Shown piece after piece: positions 1 to 11,889 of a DNA stretch of 64,000 nucleotides. A program made the position numbers and the translations under genes. The notes beneath the pieces are model-generated. The model was not told where the DNA came from. It did not search any database and worked only from the letters and a program-made list of their open reading frames with translations. Origin of the DNA: Tetracentron sinense (Eukaryota > Streptophyta > Magnoliopsida > Trochodendrales > Trochodendraceae); contig CM026561.1 of the NCBI GenBank assembly GCA_015143295.1, positions 38,816,875 to 38,880,874 of the forward strand. Direction: 5' to 3'. How positions within the stretch are numbered: the stretch's first letter is position 1; every line of letters begins with the position of its first letter.

Positions 1-1064
1 CAAAAACATCTCCAATCACTTCCTTAACAATTTTCATATTCCTCTTTTATCTCTCTTAAAGGACACGACTCCTTCCAATATTTCCCAAGAGTCCTCTCAC
101 ATTTATCTCATTAGTTTCCTCACGTCTCTCTTCTTCTCCCTCAAATGACATATCCCCTCCTACCTCTTCTCAAAGTTCTCATTCCCTCTATCTCACACTA
201 GGTACGGGAGCATGCATACGGATGGTCGGGCAGGTGTCCCTATTTGTTCGGTACATCCTTGCAGATATTTAAATGTTCAACTTTTGTATATAACAATTCC
301 ATGACCCATTCCAGTTGAACAATAAAATGGAAGAGAAGATACGGCCATATATTCAGAGCATTGACAAGGGTGTCCTTCCTCGGCCTATTATTATACAATC
401 CCAACATGAAGAGGAGAAGGTTTTCATCTCTCCTATTTGCACTTCTAGTATTATGTACTATTATCTATTTTTCTTCTTAATTTGGGTTGCAATTGGGGAA
501 CCTGTATTTCTTAGATCTCATTCTCTACTTACAAGTTGACTATCGAAAAAGAAGCTATGTGTGTGGAGGTATGAACTTTGCCATAGAAAGTTGATGCCCG
601 CTCTCACAATCTTGTGAGGGAAACATTTATATTGAAAAATCAACAAGAATCTCTCAGGACCGAAAAGAAGAACTCTGAAAAGGTAGCAACTGTGGTTTAA
701 TGCCCGCTGCAGTGTTAATTAATCTGTTTTTCCTTGCTTCAACTCTGTATATTTTAATCTAAATTTTGGTGATGGATTGGTATGTTGCTCATATTCTCTT
801 ATCTTTTTTAATATATATATTGCCATTCAATTCTGCGTAACTCACATTTACCATACATGTGTGTGTGGTTGGCGTATGTGTGAGTACTATATTAATTTAC
901 CTTAACAAATTTTTTTTAAAAATGTATGTTTTGATATTTTCAAATTGAGAAATATACATGCGTTATCTTTTTTTTTTTTTTCAATTATTCTCTTTTCATT
1001 TTTCTTTTGCTAGTTTACACTAATATAAGTAGAGCATTTAGAACACCAGTAGACCTAATATCAT
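1..1064. other. Intergenic, nothing recognised
   Basis: No convincing gene. The 74-codon open frame at 315-539 has no family resemblance and plain AT-rich composition. T-rich runs and a short TA run are the only structure seen. Confidence 0.5.
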
Positions 1065-1077
1065 CATTCACGATGTC

Positions 1078-1242
1078 TTTTTTTTTTGGTTCATTCGAGG
1101 CCACTTGGACCTATTGGCCTAGACATTTAGAGGTAGCCCTTCCCCCTTCCATAAACCCCTCAACCTTGATGTAGGTGGGATTCGATCCCAGGACTCTGGT
1201 ACGATGCCAAGAGACTTTACCAACTAAACTATTTGGCACCTA
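1078..1242 (-). mobile_element. tRNA-derived SINE
   Basis: Read on the minus strand, the element starts near 1242. It has a pol III box A-like stretch (TAGTTTAGTTGG) and a box B-like stretch (GGGATCGAATCC), and ends in an A-run (the T-run at 1078-1088). Imperfect target-site duplications flank it: CATTCACGATGTC at 1065-1077 and CATTCAAGACACGTC at 1243-1257. Promoter boxes, an A-tail and flanking repeats together indicate a retroposed SINE. The family name is not known to me. Confidence 0.7.
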
Positions 1243-1257
1243 CATTCAAGACACGTC

Positions 1258-1930
1258 TTGGCTTATCATTAATCAACAACTCCAATTTATGATCATAACT
1301 AAAGCACTTAAGTCACATGTTGAACTTAAAATTAAATAGAGATATAACTTACCCATTGGACTTTGGAGACTTAGAAATGAAGACGAAGCAGAGATTGGGG
1401 AAGAGTCAAGAGGAAGTGTCTTAGGGTTTTTTCAAAATGAGGGAGTCTAAGAGAGAAATAGTTAAATAAAGTTTCACAAGAGAGTAAATATTGAGAGAGC
1501 TAAGAAGGGTGCCTTAGAGATTTTTTAAAAATAAAACTTATATTTTTGTTTTGTTTTTTTTCTATCTATTATGTATTTTCTTACTTTATTTAAATTCTAT
1601 TACGGAAAATGTTATTATTCATCAATACTAGTGAACTTGGTAGTGTTTACTGGTTTTTTTTTTTTTACACTACTGTATTAAATTTCATTTAATAAATATA
1701 AGGGTAGTTTAAAATTTTAATAGGAGATAACTCATTAAAATAGGAGACAAGAAGTATAAGGAATGTAACTTTTCTTTTTTGTATTTAATGATGGGTCCTA
1801 AAAAAAGTTAGTCTATAAGTACTCCCAAGAATACTCCCTAGTATACTCCCTACTCCTTTATGTCAAATAGTTAAGGGTCAAGATTATAATAATTATAATA
1901 AAGGGTGTAGTTTATATAGCTTCCTATTTT
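1258..1930. other. Intergenic, nothing recognised
   Basis: AT-rich stretch without a supportable gene. A cluster of 'ACTCCC' motifs lies at 1820-1855. Confidence 0.4.
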
Positions 1931-2050
1931 TCAAGAATGTGTCACCTCTACATTAATCATGACCCTTACTAATTAACCATAGACGGTTATTCAAGAATGT
2001 GTCACATCAACATTAATCATGACCCTTACTAATTAACCATAGACGGTTAG
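1931..2050. repeat. 60-bp tandem duplication
   Basis: Two adjacent 60-bp units, 1931-1990 and 1991-2050, differ at only about four positions. Both begin TCAAGAATGTGTCAC and end with AGACGGTTA plus one variable base. The near identity suggests a fairly recent local duplication. No coding content. Confidence 0.9.
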
Positions 2051-2190
2051 GATTCAGGAGTATATTTGGCAGTAGTCATAGGCTGACTTTTATAAAAGAA
2101 ATTAAACTATCCTTTAACTTTAAAGGGTTTTATAATTAATAAAGGCACAAATGTCTAATAAAAATTACAAAAATCACATAGTCCGATGAA

Positions 2191-2233
<43 letters not shown>
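2191..2233. repeat. (TC)n(TA)n microsatellite
   Basis: An uninterrupted TC dinucleotide run is followed by a TA run. It creates the TA-rich tail of a spurious minus-strand open frame. Confidence 0.95.
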
Positions 2234-3092
2234 TACGGTGTATATAAGATTTGAGTAGATTTTCAGAATCCCAACTCAAGCTCAATCCAAGATAAAGATA
2301 AAGTCCAGTTACATTTCCCAACCCCGAGCCAGCCCAACCCAAAAGTATGAAAAACCCAATCCATCCCATCCCATCCCATCCCAAGGCCAAGATAGGTCAG
2401 GTTTGGTCATCTGTACCATCAGTCCATCACCCAGTTGAGGGTTAGCTTAGAACAGCCGGGGCAAAGCCAGAAAATTTTCTTTGGGGGCCAAATTACATGT
2501 ATTGAAAAAATTAATTGTTTTGTGAAAAAAATCAGTTGTGCATGAAAGATTATATAGAGCCATTATATAAATAAAATTAATCATTTTTTAAAAATTTTAT
2601 ATTATACATATAAAAAATTTACAAAATTTTGAGGGGCCAAACTTCCCACATAGTTAATAGTTACATTCTATGTAATTTGAGGGGCCACTATATATAAAAC
2701 GGAATATAATCACCTCCTCAGTCGGTGATGTGAGGAGGGGAATCTTGGTTCCCTTTTCTTGCCACATGTCCTCCTTTTGACTCCCTTTTAATGTGGTTAA
2801 GATTCACTTACCCCTAGGGTTCATCCTTCTATCCTTGGTTTTTAGAAAAATAAAATAAAAAATATTTAACCATAAGATTAAAAAAATTTAACCCGAGTTC
2901 ATGACAGTTGAAGGGGCGTCTTTGTGAGAGTGAGGAGCAATAGTTCGCTCCTCACCTGTGAAACAAACTATTGCTCACAAAAAATTTAGATACCATTTAC
3001 CTTTTAAAAAAACATACCTAGAGATCGAATCACAGCCAAATGCGATTGAACTTGGGGAGAGTTCAATTGAAACCACATGCCAACATGTGTCC
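2234..3092. other. Intergenic repeat-like sequence
   Basis: No gene. Contains 'CCATCCCATCC' simple repeats near 2360, two copies of a 'GAGGGGCCA' motif (about 2631 and 2679), and a half-element (about 2785-2890) resembling the arm of the foldback repeat at 3093-3286. Confidence 0.4.
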
Positions 3093-3286
3093 ATTTTAAT
3101 CTCAATTAATTGTGGTTAAGATTTACTAACCCTTGGGGTTCAACACTAGTTTTTAGAAAAATAGAATATTAATATTTTTTAAACTATGGTAAAGAATTTT
3201 AATTCTTAGTGTTAATATTTCTTTTTAAAAAACAATGTTATATTGTTGAATCCAAAGGGTTAGAAAATCTTAACCACAGTTAAAAC
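3093..3286. mobile_element. Foldback MITE
   Basis: The left arm (about 3093-3148, with TGTGGTTAAGATTTACTAAC) is the inverted complement of the right arm (about 3245-3286, with AATCTTAACCACAGTTAAAA). The interior is AT-rich. Related arms occur near 2785, 4730-5105, 10231-10374 and 52630-52760, so it belongs to a local MITE family. Superfamily not determined. Confidence 0.6.
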
Positions 3287-3364
3287 GAGTGGGGGGCCCA
3301 CTATCTTTACTAATAAATTGGGGGGGTGGGGGGGGACTAATAAAAAGAGGATGGCAAGTTCCAA

Positions 3365-4160
3365 AACTACTCCCTTTACTTATATGGATACAAAATGTTG
3401 AATGAATTTTAGTTAATTGTAAAATTACCTTTTACTCATATAGGTTCAAAATATTAATAAATTTTACTTAATTCCAAAACCGCTCTTTACACATATGAGT
3501 TCAAAACATGGTATGAGTTTTACTTAATTCCAAAATTATTCTTTACTCATATATAAAGACAATGGTGTTTAGAAGGTTGATTGAATTTTAGTTTAATTTC
3601 AAAACTACCTATTTGCTAAAATATAAAGAGAATGATACATATATATATATATAAAAAAAGTTTATTCAATTTTAGTTTAATTTTAAAATTGTTCTTTATT
3701 AATTTTAGCTTTTATTAATATAGGAGGCTTTTTCACCATAAAATAAAGGGGACTTACAAACTTGATTTAAATTTCATTTAATTCTAAAACTACTATTTAT
3801 TAATATATAAAACAATGTTTTGGTAACTAGATCGGTCGTCAAACTGGCACCCTCAAGTCAAAATTATATACCCAAAATACCCTTCACAAATGTTTTAACC
3901 AAAAATGTTTCTCAAGTTTGCCTGTATTTTATTTTCGGTATTTCTAAAATGCTCAAGTTTATATACTCAAAATGCCCTCAAATTAGTCTATACAAAAAAC
4001 ATCTCTAATGCTTTTTAGTTCTCAAAATGTTTATAACCAATGTGTCCCTCATAATTTTTTTACCCAAAATATCTCTTAAGTTTATATATAAAAAATATTC
4101 GTTAATTTTTTTCCCAAAAGTCCTCTCACTAGGATCCCTTTTCCTAAACTTTCTCCCCCT
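3365..4160. repeat. Dispersed direct repeat, copy 1
   Basis: This stretch aligns in the same orientation and order with 10460-11490. Shared landmarks include the 'ACTTAATTCCAAAAC' modules, 'AATATATAAAACAATGTTTT', and repeated 'CCCAAAATGCCCTC'-type modules ending in a CT-rich segment. It has no coding capacity. It could be a pair of diverged LTRs of a non-autonomous element or an old segmental duplication. The divergence suggests age. Confidence 0.6.
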
Positions 4161-4179
4161 CTCACGTGCCATGCCCGCA

Positions 4180-4512
4180 GGGATGGCAATATGACCCTCC
4201 CCTCTATAGGGGTGGTTTTTTTTCAAATAAATCGGGGGGCGGGATGGGGACGGTTTTAGTATACCCCGCTCCAGTGCCCCCCCCGCACCCCAGCCCGGAA
4301 CCTCTTTAATAAAAATAAATAAATATATATATATATATATATATAAAAGGCAGTAGGAGAGGGACGGAGCTGAGCTGGTTTCACCATATATAAGCCCCCG
4401 GTTGGGGGCGGTACAGGGTGGAATTATAATCAGGACGGGGTCAGGGAGGTAGAAAACCGGCCGGCCCCACCCCACCCCATTCCACCCCACCCCATTCCAT
4501 TGCCATTCCTAA
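4180..4512. mobile_element. GC-rich MITE with GGATGGCAAT ends
   Basis: The left end reads GGGATGGCAAT and the right end ATTGCCATTCC, giving short terminal inverted repeats like those of some hAT-type plant MITEs. The interior has unusually G/C-rich stretches and an (AT)n run at about 4321-4344. Target-site duplications are not clear. The 161-codon minus frame here is an artefact of this composition. Confidence 0.5.
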
Positions 4513-5270
4513 CGCACGTGTGGCTCACTGGTGTAAATAAAACTTAAAAATTGTAGGCCCACTATAAGAGAACTACATAAGGAAGGGTTATCAAAAAATT
4601 TGGGGGGCATGCCCCACCCTCCTCAACTGATAACGAGTCTCAAAACTCTGGAGTAAAAAAAGTGGTCCATTCGAGTTGAGTTTACCGAGTTGACCAAGCC
4701 AATGGCAATTGAACCTAGGGAATTCAACCGCAGCCACAATTCAACACATGTCCTCTTTAACATCTATTAACCATCTTAAGATAGTAGAAACCTTTATGCT
4801 AAGTTTGATTGTCGAGAAAATTAATGAAAATATGAGAAATTTTTTTTTTTGACTTTCTAATACAAATTTTGGTTGTGTATTGTCTAATTTTCTTTTATTT
4901 TTCATGTTTTCACTTATTTTCTTGATAACCAAACATAGGGTTAGTTTTCAATAATCTAACTTTAGTTTTTTGAAAAAAAAATATTAATCTTAAGAGTTAA
5001 AAATTATTAACCAAAGTTTATTATTTTAAAAAAAAAAAATTAAGTTAGATTATCAAACACTAAAGGTTAAAAAATCTTAACCATAATTAATATGAGTTGA
5101 AGGAACAAGTGTTGATTGAACTCTCCGCGAATTCAATTGCAGCTGTGATTCGATCTCGTTGACCAAACCCCGTTGTTGTCCTTCCATTCCTAGACTCTAC
5201 ACAAATTGATGAGGCAAAATAAGTTAATTACCTCATCCCTTATCCCTAATAGAAAAATCAAAAGCTAGAA

Positions 5271-5679
5271 GAGGAATGCTAGCTGTTTAATTTATTTGGA
5301 AAAAATTAGTGATAGGCCTACCCATAAATTCCATTTCCAAGCCTAAGACACCACCTCTTGTATTCAAGGGGGGGCATCCACTAATGAGGTGGTCCCTTAG
5401 GTTTGGAAATGGAATTCATGAGTACGTTAACTATTTCTCTTTAAAAAATAATTAACGTAACTGAATCTCTATATGCAAACTTAAGACTAATCTTTATTGG
5501 TTCATGCTTCACTTTGAAACTCTCATCATAATTTGTGAATATTTAAAAATGGGGACATAAATTAATGAGGACTAACCCTGGGTTTGTAAATGGGGATCTC
5601 AAGTGCGCCTATCATTGCTCAATTTTTATTTTATTTTAAGTGAGAGTAAGGTTCGATGAGAGTAAGGCTAACACTCCTC
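5271..5679. mobile_element. Long-TIR MITE (Mutator-like ends)
   Basis: The left end is GAGGAATGCTAGC and the right end GGCTAACACTCCTC, an inverted match. Inverted similarity continues inside (TGATAGGCCTACCC near 5310 against GCGCCTATCA near 5610). An inner hairpin pairs about 5318-5358 with 5389-5429. The ends match the 95-bp element at 11514-11608, which has a perfect 9-bp duplication, so Mutator affinity is inferred. No clean duplication is visible here. Confidence 0.55.
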
Positions 5680-5689
5680 CAAGGCCAAA

Positions 5690-6228
5690 GCGACAAAATA
5701 GAAGTGGTTGAAAACCCTGTTCAAGTGTCGTGGGAATAGCTCTTCACTAGTCGAGCGAGCTGTCTTTCGCTTCCCCAAGCCCATCTGAACTGCCATGTGG
5801 CTAAATCGCAGTGGCTTGCAGAGGCGGCTCTCTAACATTTGCATCGTGACGCATGACAAGCTTGAGTTCATACGTGTCTCAGATATTCGGTAATGGATCT
5901 TGGGTGCCACCTAGGGACACGACAGGAGGGTCTTCCGGAAACGCCGTCATCTCCCCGTTAACTCACCAACACTCACCAACTATCAGGTGGTCCTTACGCC
6001 ACGTGGTACACGCTTAATCTTGTGGGCCCCGGAATTCTCTTCCAGCGGACACGTTGCGGCGTCAAATCGAATGTCAGCGCATGCACCCTGGGTCCACTTA
6101 CTAACGTTAACGCGCTGTGTTATTAACACACTTTTATTTTTTTATAGTGTCCTTTAATTGACCAAATGACCCCTACAAAAAATTCTAATTAGGAGACTTT
6201 CCCCTTTATTTGTTTCTTTATTTATAAT
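5690..6228. other. Intergenic, higher GC, nothing recognised
   Basis: Relatively GC-rich for the window (5690-6120). The 80-codon minus frame at 5668-5910 has no recognisable motif. It may be decayed coding or TE sequence; I cannot assign it. Confidence 0.3.
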
Positions 6229-6243
6229 TTATGAGAAATGTTC

Positions 6244-6421
6244 TGTTTTTTTTTTTGATTTCGAGACATACGTTTAGGCCGCAACGCCAACACCAACACC
6301 GGTTAAGTGTTAGTATTTGTTCAATTAATGGGTGGGTGGAGAGTATATACAAACTCCCACCTTCTTGAGAATGGAACCCAATACTTCCCCCCAAAACAAG
6401 GGATACACTATCACTGTGGTG
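6244..6421 (-). mobile_element. SINE with clear target-site duplication
   Basis: Minus-strand retroposon ending in an A-run (T-run at 6246-6256). It is flanked by 15-bp duplications, TTATGAGAAATGTTC (6229-6243) and TTATGAGAAATGCTC (6422-6436), with one mismatch. A box B-like GGTTCCATTC is present on the minus strand. The duplication is the strongest evidence. Confidence 0.75.
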
Positions 6422-6524
6422 TTATGAGAAATGCTCCAAGATGTATAAATTGTTGAGGAGTGCTAAATCATATGCACTTATTCAAAAAGTATTCACAGAC
6501 GCAAGGTGGGTGCAATATTGGCGT

Positions 6525-6705
6525 GTTTTTTTCTTTTGGTAACTCGAGATGTCCCTAACCCTTTGGGTTAGGACTAATCCCCAAGTAAGTTCGGGAAAAT
6601 CCCATGTGGGGCTAGACCCAAAGGGGGCATGAGAAGTTGAACCTAAGACTTTCCGTTTCATGAGGCGTAAGTCCCATAACCACTGGTTCACCCTTTCAAT
6701 GTTAA
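6525..6705 (-). mobile_element. tRNA-derived SINE
   Basis: On the minus strand it carries a box A-like GTGGTTATGGG and a box B-like AGGTTCAACTTC, and finishes in a T-rich run on the plus strand near 6525-6535. Boundaries are approximate because flanking duplications are not clean. Confidence 0.5.
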
Positions 6706-8385
6706 TACTAGTGTTGCTACCCTTATAACAGTGAGATGATTTGACAATTGTTGCCAGCATCTTGTGTTTCTGGAAGAATGCAATTGAGAATAATATTTGA
6801 TAAGTTTTATCAAGTTGAGCTGAGTAGCGATGTATTTAAAGCCTATTTGTTTATTATAAACGAGACTTGAAAATAAATATTGAATTTGACTTATTCATTA
6901 AATAAACAAAGCTCCAGCTTTAGTAAATGAACTCATGCATCGAGCAGCTTGATTCATTAGATATAGTTATTTATATCTTAAATAAAGAAATTACGGTGTT
7001 AATTAAAATTTTAATATAATTGTATAAAAGGTACTCTTATCATGTAAAATAGATTATATATTATTAATCTTCACTAGTATATAATATATAATAAATACAC
7101 TTAATTTTAGTATTTAAATAAAGTAAATATATTTTATTATGGTATATAAATATATATATATAATCAGGTTGAGCTTTTAACGAGTCGAGTGACTCCGTGC
7201 TCAAGCTTGACTCGTTAATTCAATGAACTTGAAAATCTACTCCAGACTTGGTTTGTTTATTAAATAAATAAGCTTGAAAGCTTTTAATGAACTGAGCTCG
7301 AATTGATCATGAGCAACATGGTTTGTTAACCACCCTAATCTGTAACATGTGTTGTTACTTTCTCCTATTACACATGGAATCGCTTGGGAAATACTTGTTC
7401 ATTTGACAAAAAATTGTTTCTTCATGTGTGGAAGGGGATAGCCAGGAACGGAGTGTCCATGCCCCCTCCCCAAAAGTTTAAAAATTTTGCTATTTATACG
7501 GTGTATATTAAAATAAATAAATAAAATCTAATTTTTATATATCCTTTAAATTAGGATGTAATTGTTGGTTAGGTGGGAGATTTGGCCTCCTTGAAAATTT
7601 GTAATTTCTTTATATATATATATATGTATAATATACAAATTAAAACATATAGTTAATTTTATTTATATAATAACTCTCCCAAGAGGGATGACTTTTGTTT
7701 TCTTGTGTATTAGAAATTTATTAATAAAAAAAAAGAGGGGGGAGGGACAATGCTCCCAGACTCCCCGTGCACGTGTGATCATTCTCCACAAAACCCTTTA
7801 ATTTTCTTGATATGTGTACTTCGGCCTTCTAAGGAAAAATTTGTGGCTCTACTCATAGGGATAAGAACCACATGTTATATCAATGACGAGAGTTTGATTT
7901 TTTTTTTTTTTGAAATATGTGTATGGGGCTAGCACTCCTCATAAACTATAAAAAGACTCCAGAACTTAGACTAACTTGTTTCTAAAATTTGTTTATATTA
8001 TATTATTCATGTGCTTATATTTAGGGGCAAGGTGGCAACTGCCCTCTTAAATATGGATTTTTAATTTTTTTTATTATTTTGTTTTATATTGTATATAAAA
8101 GGGGTGACAGATAGGGCTAGGGTGGCCAGTTACCCCTAAAATTATGAGAATTTTTTTTCCCTTTCTTCCTTTGATTTTTCTGTTTCTTTCTTTTATATAT
8201 CGTATATAAAAAGGGTGAGATGGGGTTAGGGCCAGAGACTAAACCAAAATATCGACCCTCTTCCCCCCTTTGACACAACTATGACTCTTCGGACCTCTGA
8301 CATTGTTCCTTCTTCTTCGATCGATTGCTGTCACAAGCATCATAATAATCTTACAAAAGATTTGAGAACTAAGACATAAATACAG
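6706..8385. other. Intergenic, TE debris
   Basis: No gene. Fragments resembling element ends occur near 7440 and at 7928-7941 (GGCTAGCACTCCTC, the same end as the Mutator-like MITEs). (TA)n runs lie near 7152 and 7612. Two similar 'TATCGTATATAAAA'-type stretches occur near 8087 and 8197. Confidence 0.35.
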
Positions 8386-8456
8386 ACAATAGAGGGGTTA
8401 GTGAGTTAAGACAATAGAGGGGTTAGTGAGTTCTGACTATATATATATATATATAT
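8382..8456. repeat. Short tandem duplication plus (AT)n
   Basis: The motif GACAATAGAGGGGTTAGTGA occurs twice in tandem (about 8384 and 8411), followed by an (AT)n run to about 8456. Confidence 0.8.
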
Positions 8457-8458
8457 GT

Positions 8459-10230
8459 TGAGGGTTTTTCTTTTTGACTTATTGTTGTACTGAAATTAAA
8501 ATGATCATAAAAGAAGAGAATGAGGAAGAGAAAGTTATAAAGGGTCTTTTATTTTATTTCTATAGGCAATTGATACATTAAACTCGAATGAGAGAGCTAC
8601 AAGTGGAAAGTTTAAAATACAAATTACCCTTTCATCTGATTGAATCAAATTACTTTACCCTTTTATAGGTTGATGGTTGATTTTTCTATTTAAAAAATAG
8701 GATATTTAAGTATATTAACCACTAATGATATGTTGGAAGCAATTGCCAAGTCGAGCCCTTGATCTCAAGCCATAACAAGAATATAAATACAAGTTCAACC
8801 TAAACATGGGGAAACAAGATCCGTAGGATATGTACTAAAATACAGACGAGATGACCCACAAACTTGATCCTCAAAAGAAATTCTCAAAGACTAAGCCTCG
8901 AACCCCTTGAAGGGTTAGAACCCATATTAATAATATTTTGTATTCACATAATCATTCTCCACAAGCCTATTAGCAGTTATTGACATTATCAATTGACTAT
9001 CACTTGCCCCTTACAAGAAAATCTTGAGTCTGCTCCTTGCTTATATTATATTATATTGTATATATGTTAATAAGCCTGACACATTTGTGCTCCAGTCGAA
9101 CGAACGAACGAGCTTTTTAACGAGAGTTGCTTATGAACAACTTATTTGTTAATCAACCCTACTCCAAGTAACCACCATATTACACACAATGCTGCTTTTC
9201 TGTGTTATGATCATTCAATTAGTGGGTTATCAATAGTGCAAAAAGCTTCTTCACCCATATTTTGCATGGTCAGTTAGGTATTTTGCAATTTTCTGTAGGA
9301 ACAAGAACTTGTTGAGATGATAAGGGGTAGAATTTTTGACATGACCCATCAATTTGCCCTAACATTCTTGCATCTTCATGGGTTAGAGTTAAGTTTTTGA
9401 TGACTTGGTTGAGTTCCTTTAGCTTTTTTGGGAAGTGTAAACGGTTAGGCTTTTGAGTTTGATTTAATTTTGTTGTACCTCCATCATCTATTAGGATTTA
9501 TTGATGATTTGTTAATAAAACCCATTCAAGGACAAGTTATTCATGGATGTTTCAGTTTTTCTTTCTATTCTTTGTCAATGTCTTATTTCAGAATTTAGGT
9601 CGGTTATAGGGATCTAGTTTCACCCATTCGATTTATCAAGATCCATATATTAATTAATGAGCGTCTTATCAATTTTCAATAATACTATCTTCATCAATTA
9701 AGTTTTTGGCATTTTATTTATTGTTTTAGACCCTTCAATTTATACTAACTCATTCTTCATTCTGTTAAATATGTTCAAACCATTCAATTGATTATTCCTC
9801 AATTTTATTACTAACTTGAGTTACTCTCAAATTTTCTCTAATATTTTTTAAAAATATTATCACTCATTGATTTTCTATTAATTCTGTCAAAGCAATCTAA
9901 TTTCTATTACTGTTTGTTAAAAATATTTTTACTATATTTGTTTTCATCATCCAACATTAACCACCATAAAGTATCAACCGTCACCTTTCGCCTATAGCTC
10001 AAATGGCAAGGAGTGCCTGTCAATAGGATGACATTTTTTAGTTAAAAAAAATTGTTGTTTCATGCAAGAGAACACTTACCATTATTAACCTAACTACAAA
10101 TATATGTTTTCTTAGGTATCAACTGATTTTCCACGGACAAGGATTAGAAGAAATCCTGTATGTTTGTTAAATGGGTAATGATGAGCCCACCACACATTTG
10201 ACTATGTAGTCAAATATTGTGTCCACGTAT
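8459..10230. other. Intergenic, nothing recognised
   Basis: No supportable gene. A short SINE-head-like stretch (TATAGCTCAAATGGCAAGG, box A-like) sits near 9993 without an obvious box B. Confidence 0.35.
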
Positions 10231-10374
10231 CTTTTTTAACACCCCTTCAACTATGATTAAGTTTAAGAAAATTAAGATTAATATTTTTGTTTTTATTAAA
10301 AAAAAAGTAAGGTTAGATTGCTTAATAATAGGAGTAAGTGAATCTTAACCACAGTTGACAAGTGTTAAAAAGGG
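10231..10374. mobile_element. Foldback MITE, 144 bp
   Basis: The left arm (CTTTTTTAACACCCCTTCAA onward) pairs with the right arm (ACAGTTGACAAGTGTTAAAA) as an imperfect inverted repeat, with an AT-rich centre. Same family as 3093-3286 by the shared 'CTTAACCACAGTT' arm. Confidence 0.65.
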
Positions 10375-10459
10375 GCATAGACCAATGAAGATCGCACATT
10401 TTCCTTGTTAAATTACACAATCACATAATGCTCTAGAAGCATATTAAATTGGATTCCCT

Positions 10460-11490
10460 TTACTTCTATGGATGTTTTCAAAACATCGATTGAATTTTAT
10501 TTAATTCCAAAACTATCATTTGCTCATATAGATTCAAAATGTTGAATGACTTTTTGGTTAATTCCAAATTTATCTTTTGTCTCTTATAGGTTAAAACATT
10601 GATTGAATTTTAGCTAATTCCAAAATTACCTTTTATACATATGGGTTCAAAATGCTGACTAAATTTTACTTAATTCTAAAACTACCTTTTACTTATATAT
10701 AAAGACAATGGTACTTTAAAAGATTGATTGAATTTTAACTCAGTTCTAAAATTACCATTTGCTAATATATAAAGATTGATACTAAAGAAGTTAATTGTAA
10801 TTTAGCTTAATTTTAAAATTGTCACTATTAATTAACTTTTATTACTATAGGAGACTTTTTCATCAAAAAAAAAATATAAGGGACTTAAAAAATTAATTGA
10901 AATTTAATTTAATTCAAAAAATGTCATTTATTAATATATAAAACAATGTTTTCATAATTGGATTGATCGTCGAACCGAAAGGGTGACCGGTTCGACCGGT
11001 CCGATTGGATCATCTCTTTATTATTATTTTTATTTATTTTCTTAGCCAAAATATCATTAAGGTTTTTTATTTTCAAAATGCTCATAAGTTAGGTTTTCAT
11101 ACCCAAAATGCCCTCTAATTTTTTCCTATAGTTAGAACAATTTTAGTTTTCAGAATGCCCCTAAGTTAAATTTCTATATCCAAAATGTCCCTTACAATTT
11201 TCATAACCCAAAATATTTATCAAATTTGCCAATATTTTATTTTCTTTATTTCTAAAATATCTCTGAAGTTTATATACCAAAAATGTCCTCAATTTTGTTT
11301 ATACCAAAAATACGTCTAAACATTTTGGTTCTCAAAAAGTCCATACGTCATGTTTCCATACCTAATGTGTTCCTCACAATTTGTTTACCTAAAATGTCCT
11401 TCAAGTTTCTATACTCAATTTTTTTTTTCCAAAATGCCCCTCATTAGGTCTTTCTTCTTGGTCTCTCTCCCCTTCTCTCTCACGCGTGGC
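10460..11490. repeat. Dispersed direct repeat, copy 2
   Basis: Same-orientation counterpart of 3365-4160. It follows the same order of modules, with an extra segment near 10970-11010 containing GACCGGTTCGACCGGTCCGA and expanded 'CCAAAATGCCC' modules. Ends in a CT-rich tract about 400 bp upstream of the NF-YA TATA box. No coding content. Confidence 0.6.
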
Positions 11491-11513
11491 CTGCTAGTTA
11501 CTATAAATCGAAA

Positions 11514-11608
11514 GAGGAATGCTGTGCTAGCCCTATTCTCAAATGTTTCCTACTCTAGATATAACCAACCTCCTATCCAAATTTTCTGGTAGTAGGCTAG
11601 CACTCCTC
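11514..11608. mobile_element. Mutator-type MITE, 95 bp, perfect 9-bp TSD
   Basis: Ends GAGGAATGCT... and ...GGCTAGCACTCCTC form terminal inverted repeats. The element is flanked by identical 9-bp direct repeats AAATCGAAA at 11505-11513 and 11609-11617. A 9-bp duplication is the hallmark of Mutator-like elements. Being only 95 bp it is non-autonomous. It lies roughly 300 bp upstream of the inferred NF-YA transcription start. Confidence 0.8.
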
Positions 11609-11786
11609 AAATCGAAATTATTCAGCAAGTGAGGTACATGCGCTATTAAATCACAAAATATACACTTCTAAAAGTAAATACTTTTTTTTAATACTTTTTT
11701 TTTATAGGATAAAAGCATTTTCTACATTATATCAGAATCTGCTTTTTGAGGGACAACTTCGTCATACCAAAAAGGAAGAGGATTTT

Positions 11787-11794
11787 GACGTCAT
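11787..11794. promoter_or_regulatory. TGACGTCA palindrome (bZIP-type site)
   Basis: Perfect TGACGTCA about 100 bp upstream of the TATA box. The ACGT-core palindrome is a known bZIP (TGA/CRE-type) binding site. That it regulates NF-YA is inference from position alone. Confidence 0.4.
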
Positions 11795-11889
11795 TATGAA
11801 AGAAAACAATGATGCATTCGTTTGAAAAGAAAAAAACGTTTTTGGAGGTTTTTTTAACAGACAAAGAGAGCGACGTTTGCGTGACTATG

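Noticed and set aside
4005-4490. 161-codon minus-strand open frame
   Set aside because: It arises from a GC-rich MITE with simple repeats (poly-G/C and AT runs). The translation is low complexity with no family resemblance.
6482-6760. 92-codon minus open frame
   Set aside because: It covers a SINE; the frame is accidental.
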